Shown piece by piece: positions 26,729 to 33,916 of a stretch of 64,000 nt of DNA. Source of the DNA: CAWHMS01 sp963830495 (lineage in GTDB: Bacteria > Actinomycetota > Actinomycetes > Propionibacteriales > Nocardioidaceae). Position 1 is the stretch's first letter. Each line of letters starts with the position of its first letter. The stretch lies in contig CAWHMS010000002.1 of assembly GCA_963830495.1 (NCBI GenBank), positions 868,001-932,000 on the forward strand. Reading direction: 5' to 3'. The notes under the pieces are model-generated. The model did no database searches. It saw only the letters and a list, made by a program, of their open reading frames with translations, and was not told the DNA's origin. Both the position numbers and the translations under genes were made by a program.

Positions 26729-28225
26729 TCATGCCAGTGCGGAGGCCACCGGAGCGAGGGCCAGCACGTCGTCGGGCGTGGCGAGATCCGGCGGCGACAC
26801 GAAGACCGTCCGCACCCCTCTGGCGGCCAGCTCCTCATAGCGCTGGACGTGGTCGATGCTGGTCCCGGCGTGGTGCCGGGCGGCGTACGTCGAGGCAGCC
26901 GTGCGGCCACGCAGACGTTCGACTCGCGCCCACACGTCGTCACGGTCGCGGCCGATGACAGGCAGGTCGAGCACCGTAACCATGACCTCGTCGACGTCTC
27001 TGCCCACCTCGGAGCAGTGATCCCGGAGGACCGCAAGCTTGTGGTCGAGCGTCGGCAGGTCGCTGGGCAGGTTGCACCCGTCGCCGAGTCGCGCGGCGAT
27101 CCGTAATGTTCGCCGCTCGCCACTGCCGCCGACGATGATCGGTACGTCGGACACCGGTCGCGGGTAGCAGGTGGTCTCCGGCAGCGCGACTCGGTCACCG
27201 GCGTACGCCTTGGTGCCGGGGGCCCACAGTGCCCGCATCGTCTCGATGGCGGCCTCCAACAGGTCGAGCCTCTCGGCGGCGGCGGGAAACCGCAGCCCGT
27301 AGCCGGCATGCTCGCGCTCCCACCAGCCCGCGCCGATGCCGCAGTACGCGCGTCCACCGCTGAGCACGTCGAGCGTCGCCACGGCCTTCGCGAGGATGCC
27401 GGCCGGCCGCATGCTCGTGGGCGTGACGAGCGTGCCCAGGCTGAGCCGGGTGTCGAGGCCGGCCAGCATCCCGAGCGTCACCCACGGCTCCGGGATCGGA
27501 TCCCACGCGCGGCCCACCTGAGGGATCTGGATCAGGTGATCCATCAGTGCCAGGCCCTCAAAGCCGGCCGCCTCGGCGGCGGAGGCGATGTCACCGAGCC
27601 AACCGACGGGGTTTTCGCCCCAGGGAAAGCGCGAGACCTGCAGGCGGAGTGCAAGCCGCCTGTCCCGCTGGCCGATGTGGCTGGTCGAAGCCGGCTCGAC
27701 CGGCCTGGTGGTCGCGGGCTCGACCGTGGTGCTGCTCCCGGCCGCCACGATGACCATCCGGTGCCAGCGCTCCGCGGCGATTGCGGCTCCCGCCTCACGG
27801 ACCCGGCGCAGCTGAGCGGTCAGCACGGACGACGGCACCGGTTGCTCTCTGCTGCGGTTGCGCTGGCGGCACAACGCCGGCGCGGTGTCGAAGACCACGG
27901 CGACTGCCGGTACGCCGGCGCGCCGCGCCAGATCGACGTACCCGCGTCGCGCCTCCGGGTCCAGGCCGAGGGTGTCGACGACCGTGGTCATGCCGCGACG
28001 CAGCCGTGCCGCGACGATGAGGTCGAGCAGCGTGAAGGCGTCCGTCGATGCGTCCAGGTCGTGCGGACCGCTCCCGACGATGCCGCGAAGGTCGTCAGAA
28101 GAGACGATCTCCTGGCGCCGGTAGTTCGCCCGCGCCCACGTCGACTTGCCCGCTCCGGAGGCGCCGACGAGTACGACGAGAGCCGGGTCCGGCAGTTGCT
28201 GATCGGCTCTACGGTCAGCAGGCAT
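26729..28225 (-). CDS. Fusion: P-loop kinase/ATPase domain plus F420-dependent LLM-class oxidoreductase
   Basis: This 498-residue protein has two unrelated parts. The N-terminal roughly 175 residues resemble polynucleotide-kinase-like P-loop proteins: Walker A GASGAGKSTWAR, SSDDLRG and a helix RRGMTTVVDTLGLDPEARR, with VAVVFDTAP. The C-terminal part (about residue 190 on) is a luciferase-like, F420-dependent monooxygenase/reductase: VSRFPWGENPVGWLGDIA, LALMDHLIQIPQVG, SLGTLVTPTSMRPAGILAKAVATLDVLSGGR and GIGAGWWEREHAGYG. No stop separates them. ATG 28225 (a GATGGT hexamer 7 nt upstream) is preferred over the GTG-like start at 28261. The substrate of either domain is unknown; the kinase part could phosphorylate a substrate later handled by the reductase, which is only conjecture. 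Confidence 0.85.
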   Translation of the reverse strand: MPADRRADQQLPDPALVVLVGASGAGKSTWARANYRRQEIVSSDDLRGIVGSGPHDLDASTDAFTLLDLIVAARLRRGMTTVVDTLGLDPEARRGYVDLARRAGVPAVAVVFDTAPALCRQRNRSREQPVPSSVLTAQLRRVREAGAAIAAERWHRMVIVAAGSSTTVEPATTRPVEPASTSHIGQRDRRLALRLQVSRFPWGENPVGWLGDIASAAEAAGFEGLALMDHLIQIPQVGRAWDPIPEPWVTLGMLAGLDTRLSLGTLVTPTSMRPAGILAKAVATLDVLSGGRAYCGIGAGWWEREHAGYGLRFPAAAERLDLLEAAIETMRALWAPGTKAYAGDRVALPETTCYPRPVSDVPIIVGGSGERRTLRIAARLGDGCNLPSDLPTLDHKLAVLRDHCSEVGRDVDEVMVTVLDLPVIGRDRDDVWARVERLRGRTAASTYAARHHAGTSIDHVQRYEELAARGVRTVFVSPPDLATPDDVLALAPVASALA

Positions 28226-28330
28226 GGGGCCGACCATCGCAGGATCGGAGGCGGTTGCCAAGGCACGTGGTCAGACGCGGCGTGCCTAAATCGCTGGCCG
28301 TCTGCAGCACGGCTGCACGAGGCTGGCGCG

Positions 28331-28738
28331 ATGACTTCACAGATCTCGCATACGACCGTCGACTCACACGATGCCTATGCACAGTCGGTGTGGTGGGCGC
28401 AGGTGCTCGGCTTCGCCGAGGATCCGCAGGACCCCAACCTGCCGGGTCACGAGGAGTGCATGATCTTCTCCTCCGACGGTCGCACCCGGGTGCTGTTCAT
28501 CGAGGTGCCAGACGACAAGGTGGTCAAGAACCGCCTGCACTTCGACCTCTCACCCGTCGACGGCACCCGCGACGAGGAGGTCGAGCGCCTCCGTGCGGTC
28601 GGCGCGGAGGAGGTCGCCGACCGCCGAACGCCGGAGGGCGGCGGCTGGGTGACGTTGGCCGATCCTGAGGGCAACGAGTTCTGCGTGCTGCGCAGCGCGG
28701 CGGAGCGCCCCGACCCGTGGGCCCACCTCGTCACGTGA
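28331..28738 (+). CDS. VOC (glyoxalase/bleomycin-resistance) family protein
   Basis: The 135-residue protein is a single VOC domain. Recognisable segments are TTVDSHDAYAQSVWWAQVLGF at the start, ECMIFSSDGRTRVLFIEVP, NRLHFDLSPVDGTRDEEVERLRAVGA and the final WVTLADPEGNEFCVLR, which carries the metal-ligand Glu. The His of RLHFDL is the other likely ligand. These proteins cover many activities (isomerases, dioxygenases, resistance proteins), so I do not name one. ATG 28331 has a GAGGCT hexamer 6 nt upstream, consistent with a leaderless mRNA. It is oriented toward the Rieske oxygenase. Confidence 0.88.
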   Translation: MTSQISHTTVDSHDAYAQSVWWAQVLGFAEDPQDPNLPGHEECMIFSSDGRTRVLFIEVPDDKVVKNRLHFDLSPVDGTRDEEVERLRAVGAEEVADRRTPEGGGWVTLADPEGNEFCVLRSAAERPDPWAHLVT

Positions 28739-28774
28739 TCCCCGGACCGGTCTCTCAGCCTCGATGGCGGGTTC

Positions 28775-28798
28775 CCTATTGGGCACGCGCCCAATAGG
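28775..28798. promoter_or_regulatory. Perfect palindromic operator overlapping the -10 of the Rieske oxygenase promoter
   Basis: CCTATTGGGC (28775-28784) and GCCCAATAGG (28789-28798) are exact inverted repeats separated by ACGC. TAGGCT (28795-28800), the probable -10 of the downstream gene, begins inside the right arm, and the ATG follows 7 nt after it. A repressor bound here would block the promoter; the spacing and symmetry fit TetR/GntR-type dimers. Confidence 0.7.
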
Positions 28799-28807
28799 CT
28801 TGTCCTC

Positions 28808-29995
28808 ATGACGATCCGCGAAGCGTCTCCCCCTGTCACCGTGCCGCCGGCGCCGCTCGACCGGGAGGGACTCGACCGAGCCATGCTGCCCTTCGGCCAG
28901 AGTCGGATGCTGCCGAAGGCGGCGTACCTCGACGAGGCGGTCCTGGCATGGGAGCGGGAACACCTGTTCACCCGGTGGTTGTGCCTGGGCCGGACCGATG
29001 ACGTGCTGGCCGCCGGACGGATGCGTGCCTTCGATGCCGGTGGGTCCAGCGTGCTGGTCGTCCGGGACAAGGCCGGGGAGCTCCGCGCCTTCGAGAACGC
29101 CTGCCGTCATCGGGGGCACGAACTGTTGCCATGCGGAGCGGCCGCCGACGCGGGCAAGGCGCTCGTCTGTCCGTATCACGCGTGGGCCTACCGGCACGAC
29201 GGCTCGCTGCTCGCCGCTCCGCGGTTCGATGAGTCCGAGGACTTCAGCCCGGCCGAGCACCGCCTCTTCGAGGTGTCGTTGCGGGACTGGCACGGCTGGC
29301 TGTGGATCGACCCGTCCGGCCAGGGTGGCGACTTCGACGAGCACGTCGGCGCGCTCGATCAGGTCATCGCGGCGTACGACGCGACGACCCTGCGGACGGT
29401 CGTCAGCCACGAGTACGACGTCAAGGCCAACTGGAAGGTCGTCGTCGAGAACTACAACGAGTGCTACCACTGCCCGATGATCCACCCGGAGCTCTGCCGG
29501 GTCAGCCCGCCGCACAGCGGGGAGAACCTCGAGGGTGACGGCAGCTGGGTCGGTGGCTGGATGGACCTCCGGGACGAAGCCGCGACCATGTCCCTCGACG
29601 GGCACAGCGACGGCGCGGTCATGGCGCACCTCGACGAGCACGAGCAGCGCACGGTCATGTACGTCGCCGTGCTGCCGAACGCCTTGATCAGCTTGCATCC
29701 CGACTACGTCATGACTCATCTGCTCATGCCCGTGGACGCAGACACGACCAGGATCCAGTGCTCGTGGGCCTTTCCAGATGACGTGGTGGCGCGCGAGGCC
29801 TTCGACCCGTCATACGCCGTGGACTTCTGGGATCTCACCAACCGCCAGGACTGGGCGGCCTGCGAGTCTGTGCAGCGTGGCATGAAGTCGCCGCGCTTCC
29901 GGCCCGGGCCGCTGGCGAACGTGGAGGACGCCGTCTACCAGTTCGTGGCGCAGATGGCGCGTCGCTACCTCGGCTCAACCACCAGCCGAACCTGA
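28808..29995 (+). CDS. Rieske [2Fe-2S] aromatic ring-hydroxylating dioxygenase alpha subunit (or related Rieske oxygenase)
   Basis: The 395-residue protein has an N-terminal Rieske domain: Cys99-x-His101 in ACRHRGHELLPC and Cys121-x2-His124 in CPYHAW. The C-terminal catalytic domain holds the mononuclear-iron ligands in ENYNECYHCPMIHPELC (NxxE, then His-x4-His). It would attack an aromatic or choline/carnitine-like substrate with O2 and electrons from a reductase, which is not encoded nearby. The start is set by TAGGCT-N7-ATG 28808. The operator immediately upstream and the tandem hairpins downstream define it as a single-gene unit. Confidence 0.93.
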   Translation: MTIREASPPVTVPPAPLDREGLDRAMLPFGQSRMLPKAAYLDEAVLAWEREHLFTRWLCLGRTDDVLAAGRMRAFDAGGSSVLVVRDKAGELRAFENACRHRGHELLPCGAAADAGKALVCPYHAWAYRHDGSLLAAPRFDESEDFSPAEHRLFEVSLRDWHGWLWIDPSGQGGDFDEHVGALDQVIAAYDATTLRTVVSHEYDVKANWKVVVENYNECYHCPMIHPELCRVSPPHSGENLEGDGSWVGGWMDLRDEAATMSLDGHSDGAVMAHLDEHEQRTVMYVAVLPNALISLHPDYVMTHLLMPVDADTTRIQCSWAFPDDVVAREAFDPSYAVDFWDLTNRQDWAACESVQRGMKSPRFRPGPLANVEDAVYQFVAQMARRYLGSTTSRT

Positions 29996-30024
29996 CCTCT
30001 GGCTGGCTACACGACGACCTCGTG

Positions 30025-30063
30025 CCCCGCCAATTGCGGGGAGACGCCCCGCCAACGGGGCGT
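30025..30063 (+). terminator. Tandem hairpins after the Rieske oxygenase gene
   Basis: CCCCGC (30025-30030) pairs with GCGGGG (30036-30041), and ACGCCCC (30044-30050) pairs with GGGGCGT (30057-30063). The two hairpins start about 30 bp after the Rieske stop. Confidence 0.6.
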
Positions 30064-30170
30064 GTGGCGGGCCACCTGCCCGCTGCCGGGAAGTTGACCC
30101 GGGTATCACGGGCGACGCCTCGACCCTCCTTGGGTCAGCGGTTGCACGGTGACCGAAGGGAGAGCAGCCC

Positions 30171-30449
30171 ATGTTCACACACAGTTTCTGGAAGTTGACG
30201 CTGGAGCGGGCGATCAAGTCGTTCGCGCAGACGTTCGTGGCGATCCTCGGCGTGCAGAGCACGCTGATCGAGAGCGCGCCGTGGTACACCGCGGTCTCGA
30301 CGGCCGCTCTGGCCTTCGTGCTGTCCGTCATGACGTCCATCGGGTCGGCGAGCATCGGACCCGACGACGACCCCAGCGTCGTGTCGCGATCGGGCCCGTC
30401 GGCGAGGGAAGTGCGAGAGCCGGAGGCATCGGCCGCAGCGCCTGCCTGA
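30171..30449 (+). CDS. Phage r1t-type holin-like small membrane protein (orphan)
   Basis: The 92-residue protein starts MFTHSFWKLTLERAIKSFAQ, a short amphipathic segment, followed by two hydrophobic stretches (FVAILGVQSTLI and WYTAVSTAALAFVLSVMTSIGS) and a polar, acidic C-terminal tail. This order (W-x-D/L-x-x-ERxxKSFAQ, then a gap and ALSVAxxAxVLSxxTSxxS) matches the r1t holin family of actinophages. Holins make membrane lesions that release endolysin. No endolysin, integrase or structural gene lies nearby, so it may be a prophage relic or a host-adopted protein. GAAGGGAGAG lies before ATG 30171. Confidence 0.65.
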   Translation: MFTHSFWKLTLERAIKSFAQTFVAILGVQSTLIESAPWYTAVSTAALAFVLSVMTSIGSASIGPDDDPSVVSRSGPSAREVREPEASAAAPA

Positions 30450-30529
30450 GCCTACGCCGGGTCGATGGGGCCGGCGACCGCGTCAGGAAGGCGAACAGCC
30501 TGACCAGTCAACGGGAAGAACTTGACGGG

Positions 30530-31447
30530 TCAACGCAGCGCCAGCCGGCGATCGAGCAGTCGAACGGCGTCGGTGATGCGGCGCGGCAACGGCAGGGCGT
30601 CCCCGGCGGACTCCGCGTCGACGGCCGCACCCCCGGCGGCCACCAGCAGGTCCGCGCCGGCTGCCTTGAGCGCATAGACCGTGCGCCGTCCCGCGCTCAC
30701 GTCCCCTGCGGTCGGAATGCCCACGACCGCTGACGACGCCTTGTTGACGGTGACGGCGTGCACCCAGCTCACCGCTGGTACGTCGGCGCCGATGTAGCGG
30801 ACCCGCACGCCTGCGCGGCGCAGCGCGGTCGCGAAGGCCAACGCCGCGAGCTCGTGCCGGCAGCCTGCCGGGAGGCCGACCACCACGAGCGGCCCCGAGC
30901 GTGGGTCCCCCGCTGCCTCGAAGCAAGCAGCCAGTCGACGCAGCACAGCATGGCTGGCGAAGTGCTCGGCGGAGATGTCGATGTCGCCGCGCACCCAGGC
31001 GTCGCCCAGCTCACGCAGAGTCGGCATCAGCCACTCGTCAACGACCGACTCGAAGGAGCCGCGGCTGAACGCCGCATCGAGTACCCGACCGATGTGGACG
31101 TCGTCCATCGCACCTGCCGCGCCCACGAAGGCAGCCGTGAGTCCAGCGTCGTCGTCGGGCAGGTCATCGCGGCGGCCGGCGGGACCGAAGCCGCCGTCGT
31201 GGGTGAGGACGAGGTCGGCTCCCGCTGCCTCGGTCTTCGCCAGGACGACGTGGGCTGCCTGCCCCGCCGACCAACCCTGGTCGATCAGTCGCCGGATTGC
31301 GGTGATGATCCGCAGGGCGCGGTCGTCGTACAGCCGGTAGCCGGCGTCGGTGCGCAGCGGTGCGGCGACGCCGTACCGGCGCTCCCAGGCTCGTAACGAG
31401 GTCGCGGGAACGCCAGTGAGCTCGGCGGCTTGCCGAATCGTGTACAT
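30530..31447 (-). CDS. MerR-family regulator with B12-binding photoreceptor-type domain (CarH/LitR-like)
   Basis: The 305-residue protein has an N-terminal MerR helix-turn-helix (MYTIRQAAELTGVPATSLRAWERRYG) and a C-terminal cobalamin-binding region. It has the CarH signature Wx9EH (Trp151, Glu161, His162 in WVRGDIDISAEH), and His198 in GCRHELAALAFA is the candidate lower axial ligand, 36 residues after His162 (35 in Thermus CarH, from established knowledge). CarH-type proteins are adenosylcobalamin-dependent repressors that release DNA in light. The ATG 31447 is 9 nt after a minus-strand -10 (TATCTT, 31462-31457). The operator-like sequence at 31449-31461 covers that promoter, suggesting autoregulation. 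Confidence 0.85.
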   Translation of the reverse strand: MYTIRQAAELTGVPATSLRAWERRYGVAAPLRTDAGYRLYDDRALRIITAIRRLIDQGWSAGQAAHVVLAKTEAAGADLVLTHDGGFGPAGRRDDLPDDDAGLTAAFVGAAGAMDDVHIGRVLDAAFSRGSFESVVDEWLMPTLRELGDAWVRGDIDISAEHFASHAVLRRLAACFEAAGDPRSGPLVVVGLPAGCRHELAALAFATALRRAGVRVRYIGADVPAVSWVHAVTVNKASSAVVGIPTAGDVSAGRRTVYALKAAGADLLVAAGGAAVDAESAGDALPLPRRITDAVRLLDRRLALR

Positions 31448-31448
31448 G

Positions 31449-31461
31449 GTTTGTCTAAGAT
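31449..31461. promoter_or_regulatory. Operator-like site over the MerR-B12 gene promoter
   Basis: GTTTGTCTAAGAT (31449-31461) overlaps the -10 (TATCTT on the minus strand) of the regulator gene. A closely related copy, GTTTGCCTAAGTC, lies on the opposite strand at 31559-31547, about 100 bp away. Confidence 0.5.
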
Positions 31462-31510
31462 ATCAGGCAGTTGCACGGCGGTGCGGGTTCTCAGAGGTGG
31501 CTCACTGGAC

Positions 31511-31538
31511 TTGACATGCGCCTGGAACGGCGTACGTT
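31511..31538 (+). promoter_or_regulatory. Sigma-70-like promoter divergent from the MerR-B12 gene
   Basis: TTGACA (31511-31516) is a perfect -35 hexamer, followed by a 16-nt spacer and TACGTT (31533-31538). The predicted start near 31545 leads rightward into a second copy of the operator-like motif (31547-31559). Confidence 0.6.
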
Positions 31539-31546
31539 CGCGATGA

Positions 31547-31559
31547 GACTTAGGCAAAC
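31547..31559. promoter_or_regulatory. Second operator-like site, inverted copy
   Basis: GACTTAGGCAAAC (31547-31559) is the reverse complement of GTTTGCCTAAGTC, differing from the site over the regulator's own promoter at three positions. It lies just downstream of the predicted start of the divergent transcript. Confidence 0.45.
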
Positions 31560-31646
31560 CTTGGACGATCTCGCGGGGGGAGCCGCCGTGCGAGGTCCGC
31601 CGGAGGTCACCCCGAAGCTGAGTTCGACCGGGCGACCCCCACCGCG

Positions 31647-31676
31647 ACGGGCGAGGAAACCAACCGCCTCGCCCGT
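31647..31676. terminator. Bidirectional hairpin terminator
   Basis: ACGGGCGAGG (31647-31656) pairs perfectly with CCTCGCCCGT (31667-31676) around a 10-nt A/C-rich loop. It lies 8 bp past the phhB stop on the minus strand and would also stop rightward transcription. Confidence 0.75.
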
Positions 31677-31683
31677 TGTGGTG

Positions 31684-31983
31684 TCAGCGGCCGATGGTTT
31701 GCGCCGCGCTGTCGATGGCAGCCGCGAGCTCCAGGTCCCCCTGGGTGATGCCGCCTTCGGAATGGGTGGAGAGCCGGAACGTGATCTCGGTCCACCGGAT
31801 GTCGATGTCGGGATGGTGGTTGACCTCGTCGGCGACCGCACCGACGACGGCGACCAGGCGAATCCCGTCGGCGAAGCTCTCCGCCTGCACCGATCGGACG
31901 AGCGAGGCGCCCTCCTGGTGCCAGCCGCGCAGGTCGCCGGTCAGCGCGGACTGGATCTGGTCGTCCGTGAGCAGTTCAGCCAT
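31684..31983 (-). CDS. phhB: Pterin-4a-carbinolamine dehydratase
   Basis: The 99-residue protein matches the PCD/DCoH family in size and motif: LLTDDQIQSALTGDLRGWHQEGASL at the start, the active-site block EVNHHPDIDIRWTEITFRLSTH (two catalytic His in NHHPD) and a final SEGGITQGDLELAAAI. It dehydrates 4a-hydroxytetrahydrobiopterin, normally with an aromatic amino acid hydroxylase; in many actinobacteria it may have another role since no hydroxylase is nearby. ATG 31983 is set by a minus-strand TAGGTT (31996-31991) exactly 7 nt upstream. A Met three codons earlier is rejected. Confidence 0.93.
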   Translation of the reverse strand: MAELLTDDQIQSALTGDLRGWHQEGASLVRSVQAESFADGIRLVAVVGAVADEVNHHPDIDIRWTEITFRLSTHSEGGITQGDLELAAAIDSAAQTIGR

Positions 31984-31993
31984 GTCGTCCAAC

Positions 31994-33112
31994 CTAGCGG
32001 CTCGCCGACGCGGCGAACCGGCTGCGCCGCAGCGCGTAGACGTAGCGTCTGCCGGGCCACTCCGAGCAGGTCCATAGCAGGTCGTGCGACGGCCAGTACG
32101 TCAAGTCCTCCGGACCCACGGACAACGCTGCTGGATGCTCGACGAGCGATTCGTCTCCCTGCCGTGTCCACAGCGACCCGCGTCGCCAGCGTCCCCGACT
32201 CGTGGTGACGTACCACGTGCCGCCCACCGTCGTGGCACCTTGCATGCCGTCTAGGCCGTCGGTGATGGTCTGCACCGGAGTCGCCCTGCCATCGTCCGCG
32301 AAGGCAGGCGCCGCGACATCACGGTCGAGCGCGAACCGCACCAGACGACTCGTCTGCGCGTCACGGCCGTACTCGCCGGCGACGAGATGGCCGGATCCGC
32401 GGTCGAGGGAGATGAACGAGAAGCGGAACGGAGTCGCCCCCGGATCGTGCTCGACCCGCCACATCGTGCGTTGGGGGAGCACGTAGCAGTACCCGTAGGG
32501 CGCCTCGTCGGGTCCGGGGCGCTCGGGCGCCACGGCGGATGGGGCCTGGACGGCGCCGACCCGACAGATGTCAGCGACGTCGAACACTCGGATGCCGCCA
32601 TGGGTATCGGCCACGAGCAGGGAGGGTCCGTACCAGACGATCCCGCCCGCGTGCACCACCACCGGGCGCATCGCAACAGGGACGGATCGCCCGCGGGGGG
32701 CGCCGAGCGCGCCGAGTTCGCCGGGCTCGGCTGTCCCCGGCTGCACGAGGAGCACGTGCCGGTACGTCGGCCGGGCGGGGTCGGTCACGTCAACGACGCT
32801 GAGGCGGACACCCTTCGAGACACCGTCCCGCTTCTTGGCGTACCAGGCCACGACGACGACCCGCCGACCATCGACCAGACCGGTGTCGCTGGCGTCAGCG
32901 GAGGTGGTGATGCCTTGCGGCCACCACCTCCGGGTCAGCTGGTCGCAGAGGTTCCAGCGGAATCCGTAGTCGGCGGCGGCAGCCGGCACGCGGGCTGTCG
33001 TACCGCGGCGATTGAGATCGCTCAGGACACCGCCCAGCCCGACGGCTCCCCCGAGCGAGCGGGCCAGCGCATCGACGTCGGCCCGGCCGTCCGCGGTGGG
33101 TGTCAACCACAT
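31994..33112 (-). CDS. Hypothetical protein with beta-propeller-like repeats
   Basis: I do not recognise a family with a known function. The 372-residue protein has no signal peptide or membrane segment. It contains several strand-rich segments that could be propeller blades: VDGRRVVVVAWYAKK, VVHAGGIVWYGPSLLVADTHGGIRVFDV, HLVAGEYGRDAQTSRLVRFAL and TTVGGTWYVTTSRGRWRRGSLW. A LSVVDVTDPARPTYRHVLLV stretch resembles LVIVD-type repeats. The ATG at 33112 lies 28 bp after the sdhB stop on the same strand, so it may be read through from the sdhCAB operon. The stop TAG is embedded in the -10 region of phhB. Confidence 0.65.
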   Translation of the reverse strand: MWLTPTADGRADVDALARSLGGAVGLGGVLSDLNRRGTTARVPAAAADYGFRWNLCDQLTRRWWPQGITTSADASDTGLVDGRRVVVVAWYAKKRDGVSKGVRLSVVDVTDPARPTYRHVLLVQPGTAEPGELGALGAPRGRSVPVAMRPVVVHAGGIVWYGPSLLVADTHGGIRVFDVADICRVGAVQAPSAVAPERPGPDEAPYGYCYVLPQRTMWRVEHDPGATPFRFSFISLDRGSGHLVAGEYGRDAQTSRLVRFALDRDVAAPAFADDGRATPVQTITDGLDGMQGATTVGGTWYVTTSRGRWRRGSLWTRQGDESLVEHPAALSVGPEDLTYWPSHDLLWTCSEWPGRRYVYALRRSRFAASASR

Positions 33113-33140
33113 ACGGCGTCCCCAGCCACGTCGTCTGTCG

Positions 33141-33914
33141 TCAGATCTCGTCGCGGCCCGCTCGATCGCCGCGGCGGAAGATCTTCTCGCCGAGCCACAC
33201 GACCGGGTCGTACTTGCGGTCCACTACCCGCTCCTTCATCGGGATGATCGCGTTGTCGGTGATCTTGATGTTCTCCGGGCACACCTCGGAGCAGCACTTC
33301 GTGATGTTGCACATGCCGATCCCGGCAGCATCCTGCGCCAGCTTGCGGCGGTCGTTGGTGTCGAGCGGATGCATGTCGAGCTCGGCGTACCGGAGGAAGA
33401 AGCGCGGCCCGGCGAACGCCTCCTTGTTGCCCTCATGGTCCCGGACCACGTGGCAGGTGTCCTGGCAGAGGAAGCACTCGATGCACTTGCGGAACTCCTG
33501 GCCGCGCTCCACGTCCGCCTGCGCCATCCGGCGCTTGCCGTCAGCGTCCCGGGGAGTCGGCGCGAAGGCCGGCACCTGCTTGGCCTTCTCGTAGTTGTAG
33601 GAGACGTCGGTGACCAGGTCGCGGATCACCGGAAATGCCCGCATCGGCGTGATGGTGATGGTCTCCGCCGGGTCGAAGTCGGCCAGCCGGGTCATGCACA
33701 TGAGCCGTGGCCGGCCGTTGACCTCGGCGCTGCAGGAGCCGCACTTGCCGGCCTTGCAGTTCCAGCGCACGGCCAGGTCCCCGGCCTGGGTGGCCTGGAT
33801 CCGGTGGATCGCGTCGAGCACGACCTCGCCCTCCTCGACCGGTACGACGAAGTCGCCCAGTTGTCCACCGGACTTGTCCCCGCGCCATACCCGCATCGTC
33901 AGGTCGTAGCCCAT
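33141..33914 (-). CDS. sdhB: Succinate dehydrogenase iron-sulfur subunit
   Basis: The 257-residue subunit passes electrons from SdhA to the quinone site. The [2Fe-2S] ligands are in NCKAGKCGSCSAEVNGRPRLMCMT. The C-terminal part has KCIECFLCQDTCHV and MCNITKCCSEVCPENIKITD, which carry the ligands of the [4Fe-4S] and [3Fe-4S] clusters. This long-spaced arrangement is that of the mycobacterial Sdh1-type enzyme. ATG 33914 follows the sdhA stop by 2 bp; the longer frame up to 34157 would overlap sdhA by 240 bp and is rejected. Last structural gene of the sdhCAB operon. Confidence 0.96.
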   Translation of the reverse strand: MGYDLTMRVWRGDKSGGQLGDFVVPVEEGEVVLDAIHRIQATQAGDLAVRWNCKAGKCGSCSAEVNGRPRLMCMTRLADFDPAETITITPMRAFPVIRDLVTDVSYNYEKAKQVPAFAPTPRDADGKRRMAQADVERGQEFRKCIECFLCQDTCHVVRDHEGNKEAFAGPRFFLRYAELDMHPLDTNDRRKLAQDAAGIGMCNITKCCSEVCPENIKITDNAIIPMKERVVDRKYDPVVWLGEKIFRRGDRAGRDEI

Positions 33915-33916
33915 CC

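Larger units (their letters stand above)
31545..31676 (+). ncRNA. Candidate small RNA or untranslated leader between promoter and terminator
   Basis: The promoter at 31511-31538 predicts a transcript from about 31545, and the hairpin at 31647-31676 would end it after roughly 130 nt. The stretch has a GTG behind GGGGGGAG near 31588 whose frame stays open to 32208, but it runs antisense to phhB and looks non-coding. No protein match is apparent. Confidence 0.3.

Noticed and set aside
29996..31447. Prophage or integrated element around the holin gene
   Set aside because: No integrase, terminase, endolysin, structural gene or attachment-like repeat is visible nearby, and flanking genes are ordinary chromosomal types.
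31545..32208. Plus-strand protein-coding gene starting in the candidate small RNA region
   Set aside because: The frame continues antisense through phhB and into the propeller-like gene, and has no recognisable domain.
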